Shown here: in pieces, positions 16,565 to 24,966 of the stretch
How positions within the stretch are numbered: position 1 is the stretch's first letter
Layout: each line of letters opens with the position of its first letter
Source: an uncultured Bacteroidota bacterium
Lineage (GTDB): Bacteria; Bacteroidota; Bacteroidia; Bacteroidales; UBA12481
Direction: 5' to 3'
DNA length: 37,875 bases
NCBI GenBank assembly: GCA_903919925.1
Contig: CAIXKO010000116.1
Coordinates: 1-37,875, forward strand
Program-made: the position numbers and the translations under genes
Notes under the pieces: model-generated
Told to the model about the DNA's origin: nothing
What the model saw: only the letters and a program-made list of their open reading frames with translations
Databases searched by the model: none

Positions 16565-17842
16565 ATGAAATACCATATGTTTTCTCAGAAAGGCCTTTGC
16601 GCCGCTTTCTTTTTGTCGTTGTTCCTGTCTGTTTCGCTGATAGCTCAGGAAGGCATTTACACTGTAAGAATAAAGCAACCGGTTGTTGTAGATACACTGC
16701 CTGGCGTGGATACCCTGAGGTCTTGCCCTGGCAAAAGTATTATCTTTATGGCTGAAGGGCGAAACGCTGATTTTTCTTCTTTCGATCCAAACCAGGTACT
16801 CTTTACTTGGGATTTTGGCTACAACGGTCTGAGCAAAACGGGCCCAACCGCAACTTTTACTTATCCGGAAGGTGGTCACTTCACTGTTCGACTTTACGTT
16901 ACCGGCAAAGCGGGAAAGCCATCTGCTAAAAATATACCCGTTATTGAAGTCTTTGTTGGTATGCCCCCTTCCTTTGCCGGAACTCGCGGCGATCAAGCTT
17001 CAATATGTAGTGGTAGCGAAATCGGATTGACTGGTTTTGCCACCCCTGTTCCTTGGACCAAGGATACCTTTAAACTGGTAAACACTTACCCTCAGGCCGA
17101 TTTTGTTTGGGATGGAGTCGGGATTCTGTCTGATCGAAATGGTATCGCCAGGGTAAAGCCCCCGCTAAATAAGGGTGATCAAGATTATATCTTTCGCGTA
17201 ACTGATGACTTTGGTTGCTTTCATGATACAACATTGGTTTTATTTGGCGTTTATGCATCTTTTATTGTTGATCCCAAAAAGGGTGAAGCTCCACTTGAAA
17301 TTACCATGGAGGTGGATTCTGCCTCCAATGGAGGCTCTGAATCTGCAATTACCTATAATTGGGAGTTTTATGAGAATTCCGATACTTCCAACCTGCTGAC
17401 CACTTCAGACAAGAAGTTTATACTCGAACGCCCTGGTGAATATACTAGCCGGTTTATTGCTAAATATCAGCAATGCAGCAATATTTTTACATCTAAAGAT
17501 TTTATCAAGGTGGATTCGTCCCTATTGAAGATTCCAAATGTTTTTACACCTAACGAGGATGGTGCAAACGACTATTTTCAGGTGAAGGCCCTCTCGTTAA
17601 AAAGCTTTTCTGGCAAAATTATGAATCGATGGGGACGTGTTGTTTATGAATGGACCGATCCTAAAACTCTTGAGAAAGGTTGGAATGGCAGATATATGAA
17701 TAATGGACAACTTGCCCCATCTGGAACATATTATTATATTATCTCAGCTATCGGTTGGGATGATAAAGTTTATAAAGGAAAAGTCAACAAGGATACCAGC
17801 AACGAAAAACTTTATTACGGATTCCTGACCCTGATCAGATAA
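16565..17842 (+). CDS. Secreted PKD-domain protein with T9SS type-B sorting domain
   Basis: A 425-residue exported protein of unknown specific role. An N-terminal signal peptide (about 1-28, ending SLIAQEG) is followed by a PKD-like domain (about 50-125, with FTWDFGYNG and YPEGGHFTVRLYV), a central beta-rich region with CSGSEIGLTG, and a second PKD-like domain (about 235-315). The C-terminal ~105 residues form a CHU_C/T9SS type-B sorting domain: IPNVFTPNEDGANDYF, NRWGRVVYEW, GWNGRYMNNGQ, PSGTYYYIISAIG. Type IX secretion carries such proteins across the outer membrane to the surface or medium. I chose the ATG at 16565, since the codon before it is TTG. Confidence 0.88.
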   Translation: MKYHMFSQKGLCAAFFLSLFLSVSLIAQEGIYTVRIKQPVVVDTLPGVDTLRSCPGKSIIFMAEGRNADFSSFDPNQVLFTWDFGYNGLSKTGPTATFTYPEGGHFTVRLYVTGKAGKPSAKNIPVIEVFVGMPPSFAGTRGDQASICSGSEIGLTGFATPVPWTKDTFKLVNTYPQADFVWDGVGILSDRNGIARVKPPLNKGDQDYIFRVTDDFGCFHDTTLVLFGVYASFIVDPKKGEAPLEITMEVDSASNGGSESAITYNWEFYENSDTSNLLTTSDKKFILERPGEYTSRFIAKYQQCSNIFTSKDFIKVDSSLLKIPNVFTPNEDGANDYFQVKALSLKSFSGKIMNRWGRVVYEWTDPKTLEKGWNGRYMNNGQLAPSGTYYYIISAIGWDDKVYKGKVNKDTSNEKLYYGFLTLIR

Positions 17843-18127
17843 TTATTAAAGAGGCTTGTCGGTCTGGTCATCAAGGATACGAGGAAGTACAAACCTAGAG
17901 GGTGATTGTGTCTTATCGCTTAATTCTGCATTTTGATTGGTTCTTGATCGGAGGTGAATTGTTTTTAATCAACTGATTAAGAGTTGATAAACAAATATCA
18001 ATAAGAACTCCCTCCGTTTATAATAGCAAAAAGAAGAGGCTGCCTGAAAGGGCAGCCTCTTCTTTTTGCTATTTATCTGGACTAATCTGGCTATTAAGCA
18101 TAGATTATCTGATACTTCTGTTTTTTT
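17843..18127. other. Intergenic region between convergent genes
   Basis: 285 bases without a coding frame that I can support. It holds two nested inverted repeats at 17965-17988 and the long terminator at 18022-18073. Nothing else is recognised. Confidence 0.7.
18022..18073. terminator. Bidirectional terminator, 23-bp perfect stem
   Basis: The arms at 18022-18044 and 18051-18073 are perfect reverse complements around a six-base loop, TGAAAG. The outer part of each arm has an A or T run after a GC-rich inner stem (GAGGCTGCC), so each strand ends in U-rich RNA. It lies between the convergent PKD gene and EF-G2 gene and can serve both. The stem is longer than a minimal terminator needs. Confidence 0.9.
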
Positions 18128-20278
18128 CTACTCGTCGTCCTCAGCAGTGTATGCAGCCTGGAGTTTTTCCTGAACATCCGTTGGACATAATGCATACTCA
18201 CTGAATTTCATGGTATACGTAGCACGGCCATTCGTAAGAGAACTTAATGTAGTTGAATACTTGTTTAGCTCAGCTAGAGGAACTCGTACTCTTAAGTGTT
18301 CATATCTCCCTTCAGAATTCATACCCAAAATCATGGCCCGTCTTCCCTGTAGATCACTCATAACATCTCCCATACGGTCTCCTGGTACTAAAACTTCAAC
18401 ATCATATATAGGCTCCATAATTTTGGGACCTGCTTTACGGAAAGCTTCTGCAAAAGCTTTTGCACCAGCTAATCGGAATGAAATTTCATTAGAATCAACA
18501 GGGTGCATTTTACCATCGTATACAAATACTCGGATATCACGGGCATATGATCCGGTCAAAGGACCATTTTCTAGTTTTTCCATCAACCCTTTTTGAATAG
18601 CTGGTAAGAATCGGGCCTCAATAGAACCCCCAACTATGCAATTGTAAAACACCAGCTTGCCTCCCCAGTCCAATGGAATCTCTTCTTTACCCCGAATGGA
18701 AAGCTGCATATCCTTACCATCAATTTTGAACAGGGTTTTTTCCGCAACCCCTTCTTCGTGAGGTTCAATTATCATGTGTACTTCGCCAAACTGACCCGAT
18801 CCACCTGATTGTTTCTTGTGACGGTAAGAGGCCTGAGCAACTTTTGTAATGGTTTCACGATACGGGATCTTAGGAGCAAGATATTCAGTAGGAATCTTAA
18901 ACGTGTTGTCAAGAAGCCACTTAATAATGTTCAGATGATATTCACCCTGTCCGTGTAAAATAATCTGTTTTAGTTCTTTTGAATATTCAACACGAAGAGA
19001 AGGATCTTCCTCATGCAGGCGATGAAGAGCTTCACCTAATTTTTCATCATCCGACTCCTCTTTTGCTTTAATGGCAGCACGGAATTTAGGTTCCGGCATT
19101 TCGATCGGCAAAATTGGAGAGTCAACAGTCTTATCTGCCAAAGTAGTGAAAGTCCTTGTATCTTTTAATTTTACCGTTCCTCCAATGTCGCCTGGATACA
19201 TGGTGTCAACCTTTTGACGCCCTTTCCCGGCAACCGCGAATAGTTGAGAAACCCTTTCCTTTGCATTCGTGTTAAGGTTTAGCAAGTCAATGCTTTCAGT
19301 GAGCTTTCCTGAGATAACTTTAAAAAAGTTGATCTCTCCTAAATGCTGTTCGGTGAAAGTCTTAAAAACAAACGCAACATTAGGTCCGGATTGGCCAACT
19401 TTGATTTCTTGCCCGTTTTTGAATTGATAAATCGCCTGGTCAGGAGTTGGTGCATAGTTGACAATAAAATCGCATAGGCGCTGAGTTCCTTGAACATTTT
19501 TAGCCGAAGTGCAGACAATTGGGAAAATTCCACGTTCCGCAATTCCTTTTTTCAGGCCATCTCGTAATTCATCGTCTGTAAGGGTGTCATTTGCGAAAAA
19601 AGCTTCCATTAAAGTTTCATCCGCTTCAGCTGCTAATTCTACCAGACGTGCTAAATAATCACCAGCCTTTTTTGTTTCACTTGAAGGTATTTCACTTTCA
19701 ACCGGTGTTCCTCCTCCGATCGGATACTTAATTGCCTTTTTGCGAATTACATCAATTACAGTATCAAATCCGATACCTTCATTCATAGGATACTGGGCAA
19801 CAACAACTTTCTGCCCTAATGCTTCCCTTGCACTCTCAACGGCTTTGTCAAAATGCGACTTTTCGTGATCAAGCTGGTTCATCACCAGAATAACCGGCTT
19901 TTTGTGCTTACCGGTGTATCTCATTAATGACTCTGTTCCGGTTTCAACCCCACTTTGGGCATTGATAAGCAGGAGCGCAAATTCAACTGCGCTGAGCGCA
20001 GCTATAGTTGCTCCAACAAAATCATCAGCACCTGGGGTGTCAATGATATTGATTTTAAAATCTTTGTATTCAGTGTAAAGTACAGTTGCATACACCGAGT
20101 TGCCACGCTCATGTTCAATATCCTGGCAATCCGAAACTGTGTTTTTACTAATTACATCCCCACGCCTGCTGATCACACCTCCGTCAAACAAAAGCGATTC
20201 GGCCAAGGTTGTTTTTCCTGACCCTGAATTGCCCAGAAGTGCAAGGTTACGAATCTGATTCGTCTGGTAAACTTTCAT
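18128..20278 (-). CDS. Elongation factor G paralog (EF-G2 type) with altered GTPase motifs
   Basis: A 716-residue EF-G homolog with all the EF-G domains: GTP-binding domain, domain II, and C-terminal domains including a domain IV with HPVDSNEISFRLAGAKAF. The GTPase motifs depart from canonical EF-G. G1 reads GNSGSGKTT (16-24). Switch I reads RGNSV (58-62), where RGITI is usual. G3 reads DTPGA (80-84), so the catalytic histidine is Ala84. G4 reads NQLD (134-137). It matches the EF-G2 group, one member of which, from Bacteroides thetaiotaomicron, is reported to work in starvation without GTP hydrolysis. I chose MKVYQTNQIRN at 20278, where the family begins. Canonical fusA lies at 24967. Confidence 0.92.
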   Translation of the reverse strand: MKVYQTNQIRNLALLGNSGSGKTTLAESLLFDGGVISRRGDVISKNTVSDCQDIEHERGNSVYATVLYTEYKDFKINIIDTPGADDFVGATIAALSAVEFALLLINAQSGVETGTESLMRYTGKHKKPVILVMNQLDHEKSHFDKAVESAREALGQKVVVAQYPMNEGIGFDTVIDVIRKKAIKYPIGGGTPVESEIPSSETKKAGDYLARLVELAAEADETLMEAFFANDTLTDDELRDGLKKGIAERGIFPIVCTSAKNVQGTQRLCDFIVNYAPTPDQAIYQFKNGQEIKVGQSGPNVAFVFKTFTEQHLGEINFFKVISGKLTESIDLLNLNTNAKERVSQLFAVAGKGRQKVDTMYPGDIGGTVKLKDTRTFTTLADKTVDSPILPIEMPEPKFRAAIKAKEESDDEKLGEALHRLHEEDPSLRVEYSKELKQIILHGQGEYHLNIIKWLLDNTFKIPTEYLAPKIPYRETITKVAQASYRHKKQSGGSGQFGEVHMIIEPHEEGVAEKTLFKIDGKDMQLSIRGKEEIPLDWGGKLVFYNCIVGGSIEARFLPAIQKGLMEKLENGPLTGSYARDIRVFVYDGKMHPVDSNEISFRLAGAKAFAEAFRKAGPKIMEPIYDVEVLVPGDRMGDVMSDLQGRRAMILGMNSEGRYEHLRVRVPLAELNKYSTTLSSLTNGRATYTMKFSEYALCPTDVQEKLQAAYTAEDDE

Positions 20279-20335
20279 AACTCCCTTAATTACTGGTAAA
20301 ATGATGAGAAACTTGCTTGCTAAAATTTTGGTCAG

Positions 20336-20364
20336 CAAAGCTAAGTTTTTTTTTTAAAATTCAA
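20336..20364 (-). promoter_or_regulatory. Bacteroidota promoter for the EF-G2 gene
   Basis: On the minus strand TTG at 20364-20362 is followed by 18 bases with a ten-base A tract and then TAGCTTTG (20343-20336), matching both halves of the consensus. The predicted leader is about 50 bases. It lies between the CHAT gene stop and the EF-G2 start, so EF-G2 has its own promoter. Confidence 0.65.
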
Positions 20365-20377
20365 GAGCCGACCTTCA

Positions 20378-23266
20378 TTACCTTACCTTTTTATAATAGA
20401 CAATAATTGAGGTAGTGACCAACCCCGTTAAAATCAAGGAAATCAATAACACCCATAAACTTGTGTTTCTGCGAATGGAAATGATTCCTGGATCACCGAT
20501 AAGAATCTGCCCTGCCCAAAAGTATGGAGCTCCTGTTGCCTTATTTGCCTTATCAATATAGCTGTTCCGGGCCTTGGTGAGGGCATCACGCTGCTCCATT
20601 CCGTTATGCAGGTACTGGAAAAAATATTCCATAACACGCGATGAAGATTGATCATCAATCGGCCATAAAGTCGTAATCAAAGTAGGTACTCCGGCAAACT
20701 GAAAACCTCTGGCCATACTCATAATTCCTTCTCCAACCTGTAATTTTCCAGTACCGGTATTACAGGCATTTAAAATTATCAGAGATGATTTTACTTTCAA
20801 CGACATCATTTCGAAGAGATACAGGCTCCCGTCTGGCTCCGATGGATTCAATAGGAGCCTTGATCTCATAGGCTCCTTTAAATTCACGATACCATGAGTT
20901 GAAAGGGATATAACTGATTCTTTTTGAAAGGCGCGACGTAAGGTTTGCTCCCCTGCAGACTGGTTTTCAAAAAACCTTGTTTTGAAATATTTTGAGATAA
21001 ACTTGTTCTCCTTTCCGGAATTTCCTAGTGGTAATAAATTCAGAGAATCCAATCCGGCATTTGCAAATGGTGCAAACCCATATACTGTTAATCTCAACTT
21101 TTTCAATGGGTTGCTCCTGAATTGATAAAACTGTTCATGAGACGAAATGTAAGAAATCTGATACTTCCTGTTTAGGTAATGGAGTTTTCTGAAATCTGAT
21201 CCCCTTATTTTAATTGTGTCGGAAACGAAAGCTTCGAAAGGAAGAAACCCTAGTTCTTCATCCGGAAGGATAATGAGCTTGCTTATCCCTCTGAATTTTT
21301 CAATTGGCTCAAAAAAATATCGGTACATCTGATGTGACAATCTGCTGAATTCTATGAAATTCTTTGCATCAACAAAAGGGGTGATCGAGGCCCGAAAAGC
21401 ATCAATATCTTCCCTGAACTTGTTGGATAAAGTATCTTCATAGGAAAAGAGAGTGTCAGTTGTCAAAACCATAACAACCATGTAATCCTCCTTTAACCGG
21501 TTGTTACGGACAACCGTATAATCCACCATGGCCTCACCTTTTTTCATCAATCGCTGAATTTGTCCTGTTGTGTAACCTTGATTGGAGTATACCATATTGA
21601 AGTACTCCGGATTATTTCGTTTGGCAACAATACCAATGCTTTTCAATTCATCGTTCAGCTCAAAGAGATTTTTTTGGATTGCTAACAGGCTGCTGTCACC
21701 GGAATTTCGCCCGGTCTCTAATAGGATACGCTGGGACTCGGATTTGCTGATCAATTGCTTAATACTGTCTTCCTTGATAATCCATGGAGCAACCAATCCA
21801 ATGGATTCACGTGCTTTATTGATTCTTAAGAATTCATTCAAAATAGCAGATTTATTTCGCTCTGAAAACTGAAATGCTTGTTCAAGATACTTTTTAATTC
21901 CGGTTACTTTATATAGATCCAAAGCCATATCAAGTGCATTGAAATAGTGTATTTTAGTTTCCGACGATAGGTAGGGTTTGCTGTCAAATGAAAACATAAA
22001 TCTAAGAGTATCCACCATTTCAAGTGCAACCATAAATGTTTTTAGCCCGTTTACCAGATCTTCCGGATTTTTCGATTGTCCAAATCTTCGGTGATAAGCA
22101 TGTGCCTTGTAACTAGTAAATTCGGCAAATTCACGTGTTACCTTTTTAAGATTTGGATTGGTTGCCATATCAACCAGGGTGCACCCGGGATCCAAACAAT
22201 TTAGCGCTCTCTGAAAATATTCAATAGCCGCAGAATAGTCATCACTCCTTCCATAATTTGCACCAAGATTAACATAGCACTTCGCAAGCCCCAACATCGA
22301 TTGGTAACTTGCCTGAGCGTCAATACTCGCTTTTTTTGCCCATTCTATTGCCTTTAAGAAGTAAAATCTGGCACTGTCTGTATTTTTTATGGATTGGTAG
22401 CAATTTCCGATTCCGCTATATACGGCAATAAATTCTTCGCTTTTAAGATGTGGGATTTTCTTTTTTTCCGCTAATGATTTCATGAACCAATTTCTCGCTC
22501 CGGGAAAATCATTCCGACGGCTGAATAGAACCCCCAACTCACTTAATACCTGAGCTTTTTCCTGATTCTTTCCCAGATCTGTATAGATTGAAAGTGATTC
22601 TAACAGGGCAGATTCTGCTTTTTTGTTCGAAATGTCCAGTTCCGATAATACATTGCTCAGGTAGAATAAAGATTCAGCCAAAATAGCTTGTCGGTTGATT
22701 TTGCGGTTCAAACTAATGGCCCGCTCAAAATTTAATGATGATTCAAACAGGTCTCCGGTTTTTTTATACATTCTGGCTAATGACCCATAGGACTCTGCCA
22801 GGAGCAATTGATTCATCCGCCCTTCTGCAGGCCTTGCGGAAATGGAGGCTAGCAAGCAATCAGCTGCCTGATTGTGTAAACCACTATATGCTAAGAAGAG
22901 AGAATTATACAATAGCTGATTCGCAAGGATCACAGGGGTTTCAGGTTGATTGGTACGGTACTTAGTATAGTTCATGTAAAAACCTTCTGCAACTGAAAAT
23001 GGCATACTATCTGATAGAGCTCTGAATATCGCGGCCTCAAACCACAACTCGGCAAAACCAACGTTATAGAAGGATTGGCGCAGTGTGAGAAATTTTGCCA
23101 GGCTATCAGCAGCCTCTTTTCTCTTTCCCTGAAAAACCATCTGGTATATTTTGCTCGTATCGACGAAATCGGAGAGCCCTGAAGCACTCGCACCTAGAGG
23201 TCTGTTCAAGTATAACCAAGAGGCAAGAATAAGGAAAAACAAAAATCTGAGCACTTTCATCAACAT
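20378..23266 (-). CDS. Membrane-anchored TPR-CHAT protease-like protein
   Basis: A 962-residue protein with an N-terminal signal or membrane segment (about 4-22), a tetratricopeptide-repeat superhelix (about 60-370, with repeats such as SLARMYKKTGDLFESSLNFERA), a helical linker, a C-terminal CHAT caspase-like domain, and a final transmembrane helix (about 936-958) with basic tail KKVR. The dyad is visible as SLSTHG (His about 791) and LNACNTGTG (Cys about 835). Later family motifs GEGIMSMARGF, ITTLWPIDD and GAPYFWAGQ are intact, so it is predicted active. The topology puts repeats and protease in the periplasm. The open frame extends upstream to a GTG at 23281, but I chose ATG 23266, which leaves room for a leader after the -7 element. 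Confidence 0.88.
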   Translation of the reverse strand: MLMKVLRFLFFLILASWLYLNRPLGASASGLSDFVDTSKIYQMVFQGKRKEAADSLAKFLTLRQSFYNVGFAELWFEAAIFRALSDSMPFSVAEGFYMNYTKYRTNQPETPVILANQLLYNSLFLAYSGLHNQAADCLLASISARPAEGRMNQLLLAESYGSLARMYKKTGDLFESSLNFERAISLNRKINRQAILAESLFYLSNVLSELDISNKKAESALLESLSIYTDLGKNQEKAQVLSELGVLFSRRNDFPGARNWFMKSLAEKKKIPHLKSEEFIAVYSGIGNCYQSIKNTDSARFYFLKAIEWAKKASIDAQASYQSMLGLAKCYVNLGANYGRSDDYSAAIEYFQRALNCLDPGCTLVDMATNPNLKKVTREFAEFTSYKAHAYHRRFGQSKNPEDLVNGLKTFMVALEMVDTLRFMFSFDSKPYLSSETKIHYFNALDMALDLYKVTGIKKYLEQAFQFSERNKSAILNEFLRINKARESIGLVAPWIIKEDSIKQLISKSESQRILLETGRNSGDSSLLAIQKNLFELNDELKSIGIVAKRNNPEYFNMVYSNQGYTTGQIQRLMKKGEAMVDYTVVRNNRLKEDYMVVMVLTTDTLFSYEDTLSNKFREDIDAFRASITPFVDAKNFIEFSRLSHQMYRYFFEPIEKFRGISKLIILPDEELGFLPFEAFVSDTIKIRGSDFRKLHYLNRKYQISYISSHEQFYQFRSNPLKKLRLTVYGFAPFANAGLDSLNLLPLGNSGKENKFISKYFKTRFFENQSAGEQTLRRAFQKESVISLSTHGIVNLKEPMRSRLLLNPSEPDGSLYLFEMMSLKVKSSLIILNACNTGTGKLQVGEGIMSMARGFQFAGVPTLITTLWPIDDQSSSRVMEYFFQYLHNGMEQRDALTKARNSYIDKANKATGAPYFWAGQILIGDPGIISIRRNTSLWVLLISLILTGLVTTSIIVYYKKVR

Positions 23267-23289
23267 TTTTCTTCCGTTCACAAGAATTG

Positions 23290-23297
23290 CAAAGGTA
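23290..23297 (-). promoter_or_regulatory. Bacteroidota -7 element for the TPR-CHAT gene (TACCTTTG)
   Basis: The minus strand reads TACCTTTG, a full TAnnTTTG match, 23 bases before the ATG at 23266. It would make the upstream GTG at 23281 almost leaderless, which favours the ATG. No -33 TTTG is evident. Confidence 0.5.
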
Positions 23298-23359
23298 TAA
23301 TATTATACATTGAACCTTTTGATGGCTCAGTAGTGGCATTTGTCAAAAAGATAGAATAA

Positions 23360-23393
23360 TTGAAAAATAATTCGAAAAACCGGGTTACCTTTG
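23360..23393 (+). promoter_or_regulatory. Bacteroidota promoter for the small secreted protein
   Basis: TTG at 23360-23362, 23 bases, then TACCTTTG at 23386-23393. The -7 half is a full match and the spacing is at the upper limit. The predicted leader is about 60 bases and contains a 12-codon open frame. Confidence 0.5.
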
Positions 23394-23456
23394 AACCGTT
23401 AAAAAGATTAAACAATGGGCTTGGTGACGCTCTGTAATTACAAAACATAGAATATC

Positions 23457-23912
23457 ATGAAAAAGAAAATTTCGGCACTCCTCCTATTAGGAGTTATTTC
23501 ATTGGTTACAATGGGGTTTAGGCCACAATTTACCAGCACTGATTCGGCTGGTACTACCACATTATCCCTTGTTAAGGGCAGTCTTACTATTGCGGACAGA
23601 AAGTATTGGGATGTAGTGACCTTTGGTATATCTGGTATGGATGTTGAACAATATGTATCCTACGTGGAGGTACTTGATTATAAGGGGCGCTTGGTCGACG
23701 TGATTTATGATCCGGACCAACTTAAGTCGCTAGCAGGTGTCGAGTGGTTCAAGATCGATATGGGCGATTACAAGATGTTCAAGGAATTCTACCTTCGGGT
23801 TCATATTCTTGGAGGTTCAGGTGGCCCTATAACTGTTTCAAAACTGGCTGTTGCTAAGCAAGGTGCTCCAATTGATCCTGAGGAGACAATAATTATTGTA
23901 AAGTTCCCATAA
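23457..23912 (+). CDS. Small secreted protein of unknown function
   Basis: I do not recognise this 151-residue protein. It begins with a basic signal peptide (MKKKISALLLLGVISLVTMG) and has no lipobox cysteine; in fact it has no cysteine at all, so it is not a lipoprotein. The mature part of about 130 residues alternates hydrophobic and polar residues and looks beta-rich, with acidic patches such as DVIYDPDQL and IDMGDY and a Gly-rich turn LGGSGGP. It has its own promoter and a strong terminator, so it is a single-gene unit, divergent from the TPR-CHAT gene 190 bases away. Confidence 0.7.
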   Translation: MKKKISALLLLGVISLVTMGFRPQFTSTDSAGTTTLSLVKGSLTIADRKYWDVVTFGISGMDVEQYVSYVEVLDYKGRLVDVIYDPDQLKSLAGVEWFKIDMGDYKMFKEFYLRVHILGGSGGPITVSKLAVAKQGAPIDPEETIIIVKFP

Positions 23913-23940
23913 CCTGTATCATTATCATATGTTAATATAT

Positions 23941-23968
23941 AGTCCCGGTCATCCGGGACTTTTTTTTT
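23941..23968 (+). terminator. Rho-independent terminator
   Basis: An eight-base stem AGTCCCGG / CCGGGACT with loop TCAT, followed by a run of T. It ends transcription of the small secreted protein gene and separates it from the ribosomal operon. Confidence 0.93.
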
Positions 23969-24009
23969 ATAAATTTTGCATTAGGGTTCGTTTTTCTAAA
24001 ATAAAATTT

Positions 24010-24017
24010 TACCTTTG
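24010..24017 (+). promoter_or_regulatory. Bacteroidota -7 element of the ribosomal protein operon (TACCTTTG)
   Basis: TACCTTTG, a full TAnnTTTG match, lies 44 bases before rpsL and just after the upstream terminator. The region is very AT-rich. A TTTG at 23975-23978 is 31 bases away, too far for a standard -33 element. Confidence 0.6.
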
Positions 24018-24061
24018 CAGACCAATTTGTTAAAAACAAGTGGGATTAAAAAAAGCTCATA

Positions 24062-24436
24062 ATGCCTACGATACAGCAATTAGTAAGAAAAGGAAGAATC
24101 AGTAAGAATGAGAAGAGCAAAGCTCCGGCTCTAGATTCTTGTCCACAGCGCCGCGGAGTTTGTGTCAGGGTTTATACTACCACTCCGAAGAAGCCAAACT
24201 CTGCCATGCGTAAAGTTGCCAGGGTGCGGTTGACAAACCAGAAGGAAGTTAACGTTTATATCCCTGGTGAGGGTCATAACCTTCAGGAACACTCAATTGT
24301 ACTGGTGCGTGGGGGAAGGGTTAAAGACCTTCCTGGTGTTCGTTATCACATGGTAAGAGGTACCTTGGATGCTGCCGGTGTTGATGGCAGAAAACAGAGA
24401 AGATCAAAATATGGTGCCAAAAGGCCTAAAAAATAG
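24062..24436 (+). CDS. rpsL: 30S ribosomal protein S12
   Basis: The decoding-centre protein of the small subunit and first gene of the operon. The 124-residue protein starts [12 protein letters not shown] and has [19 protein letters not shown] and [14 protein letters not shown]. These hold the two lysines and the aspartate region where streptomycin resistance changes arise in other bacteria; both lysines are wild type here. Length is normal. It is 25 bases before rpsG. Confidence 0.99.
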   Translation: MPTIQQLVRKGRISKNEKSKAPALDSCPQRRGVCVRVYTTTPKKPNSAMRKVARVRLTNQKEVNVYIPGEGHNLQEHSIVLVRGGRVKDLPGVRYHMVRGTLDAAGVDGRKQRRSKYGAKRPKK

Positions 24437-24461
24437 TGTGTTACAGTAAGTAAATTTCCCC

Positions 24462-24938
24462 ATGAGAAAAGCGAGAGCCAAGAAAAATATTGTACTTCCG
24501 GATCCCAAATTTGGTGATGCCCGGGTCACACGCTTTGTGAATGATTTAATGTATAGCGGGAAGAAAAGTATAGCTTTTGCCAGTTTCTATAATGCATTGG
24601 AATTGGTTGCAAAGAAAACACAAGACAGTGGAGTAGCTCCCCTTGATGTTTGGAGAAAAGCGCTTGAAAATATAACACCTGCTGTTGAAGTAAAGAGTCG
24701 CAGAGTTGGTGGAGCAACTTTTCAGGTTCCGATGGAAATCCGGCCAGACCGGAAAATTTCAATCGGTAACAAGAACCTGATCGCCTTTGCAAGAAAACGT
24801 TCCGGGCGGTCGATGAGTGAGAAATTAGCTGCAGAAATTGTAGCTGCATTTAACGAAGAAGGCGCAGCTTTCAAGAAAAAAGAAGATACGCACAGAATGG
24901 CCGAAGCAAACCGGGCATTCGCGCATTTCCGGTTTTAA
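24462..24938 (+). CDS. rpsG: 30S ribosomal protein S7
   Basis: Binds the 3' major domain of 16S rRNA and nucleates assembly of the small-subunit head. The 158-residue protein has [34 protein letters not shown] and the conserved [19 protein letters not shown], ending [13 protein letters not shown]. The 25-base gap from rpsL is too short for the E. coli-type regulatory hairpin between these genes. Confidence 0.99.
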   Translation: MRKARAKKNIVLPDPKFGDARVTRFVNDLMYSGKKSIAFASFYNALELVAKKTQDSGVAPLDVWRKALENITPAVEVKSRRVGGATFQVPMEIRPDRKISIGNKNLIAFARKRSGRSMSEKLAAEIVAAFNEEGAAFKKKEDTHRMAEANRAFAHFRF

Positions 24939-24966
24939 CCGGAGCAAAGTTCTTTGACACGTTGGG

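Noticed and set aside
16517-16996. 159-codon minus-strand frame over the PKD gene start
   Set aside because: It overlaps a well-supported signal peptide and PKD domain on the other strand.
18128-20278. Tetracycline-resistance ribosomal protection protein
   Set aside because: The G1 and G3 motifs and C-terminal regions fit EF-G2, and TetM-type proteins keep the DTPGH motif.
20378-23266. CRISPR type III-E Craspase component
   Set aside because: There is no Cas7-11, no CRISPR array and no Csx30/31 gene, and the protein has a signal peptide and membrane anchor.
23457-23912. Bacterial gasdermin paired with the protease
   Set aside because: The protein has a signal peptide and about 130 mature residues, whereas gasdermins are longer, cytoplasmic and not exported.
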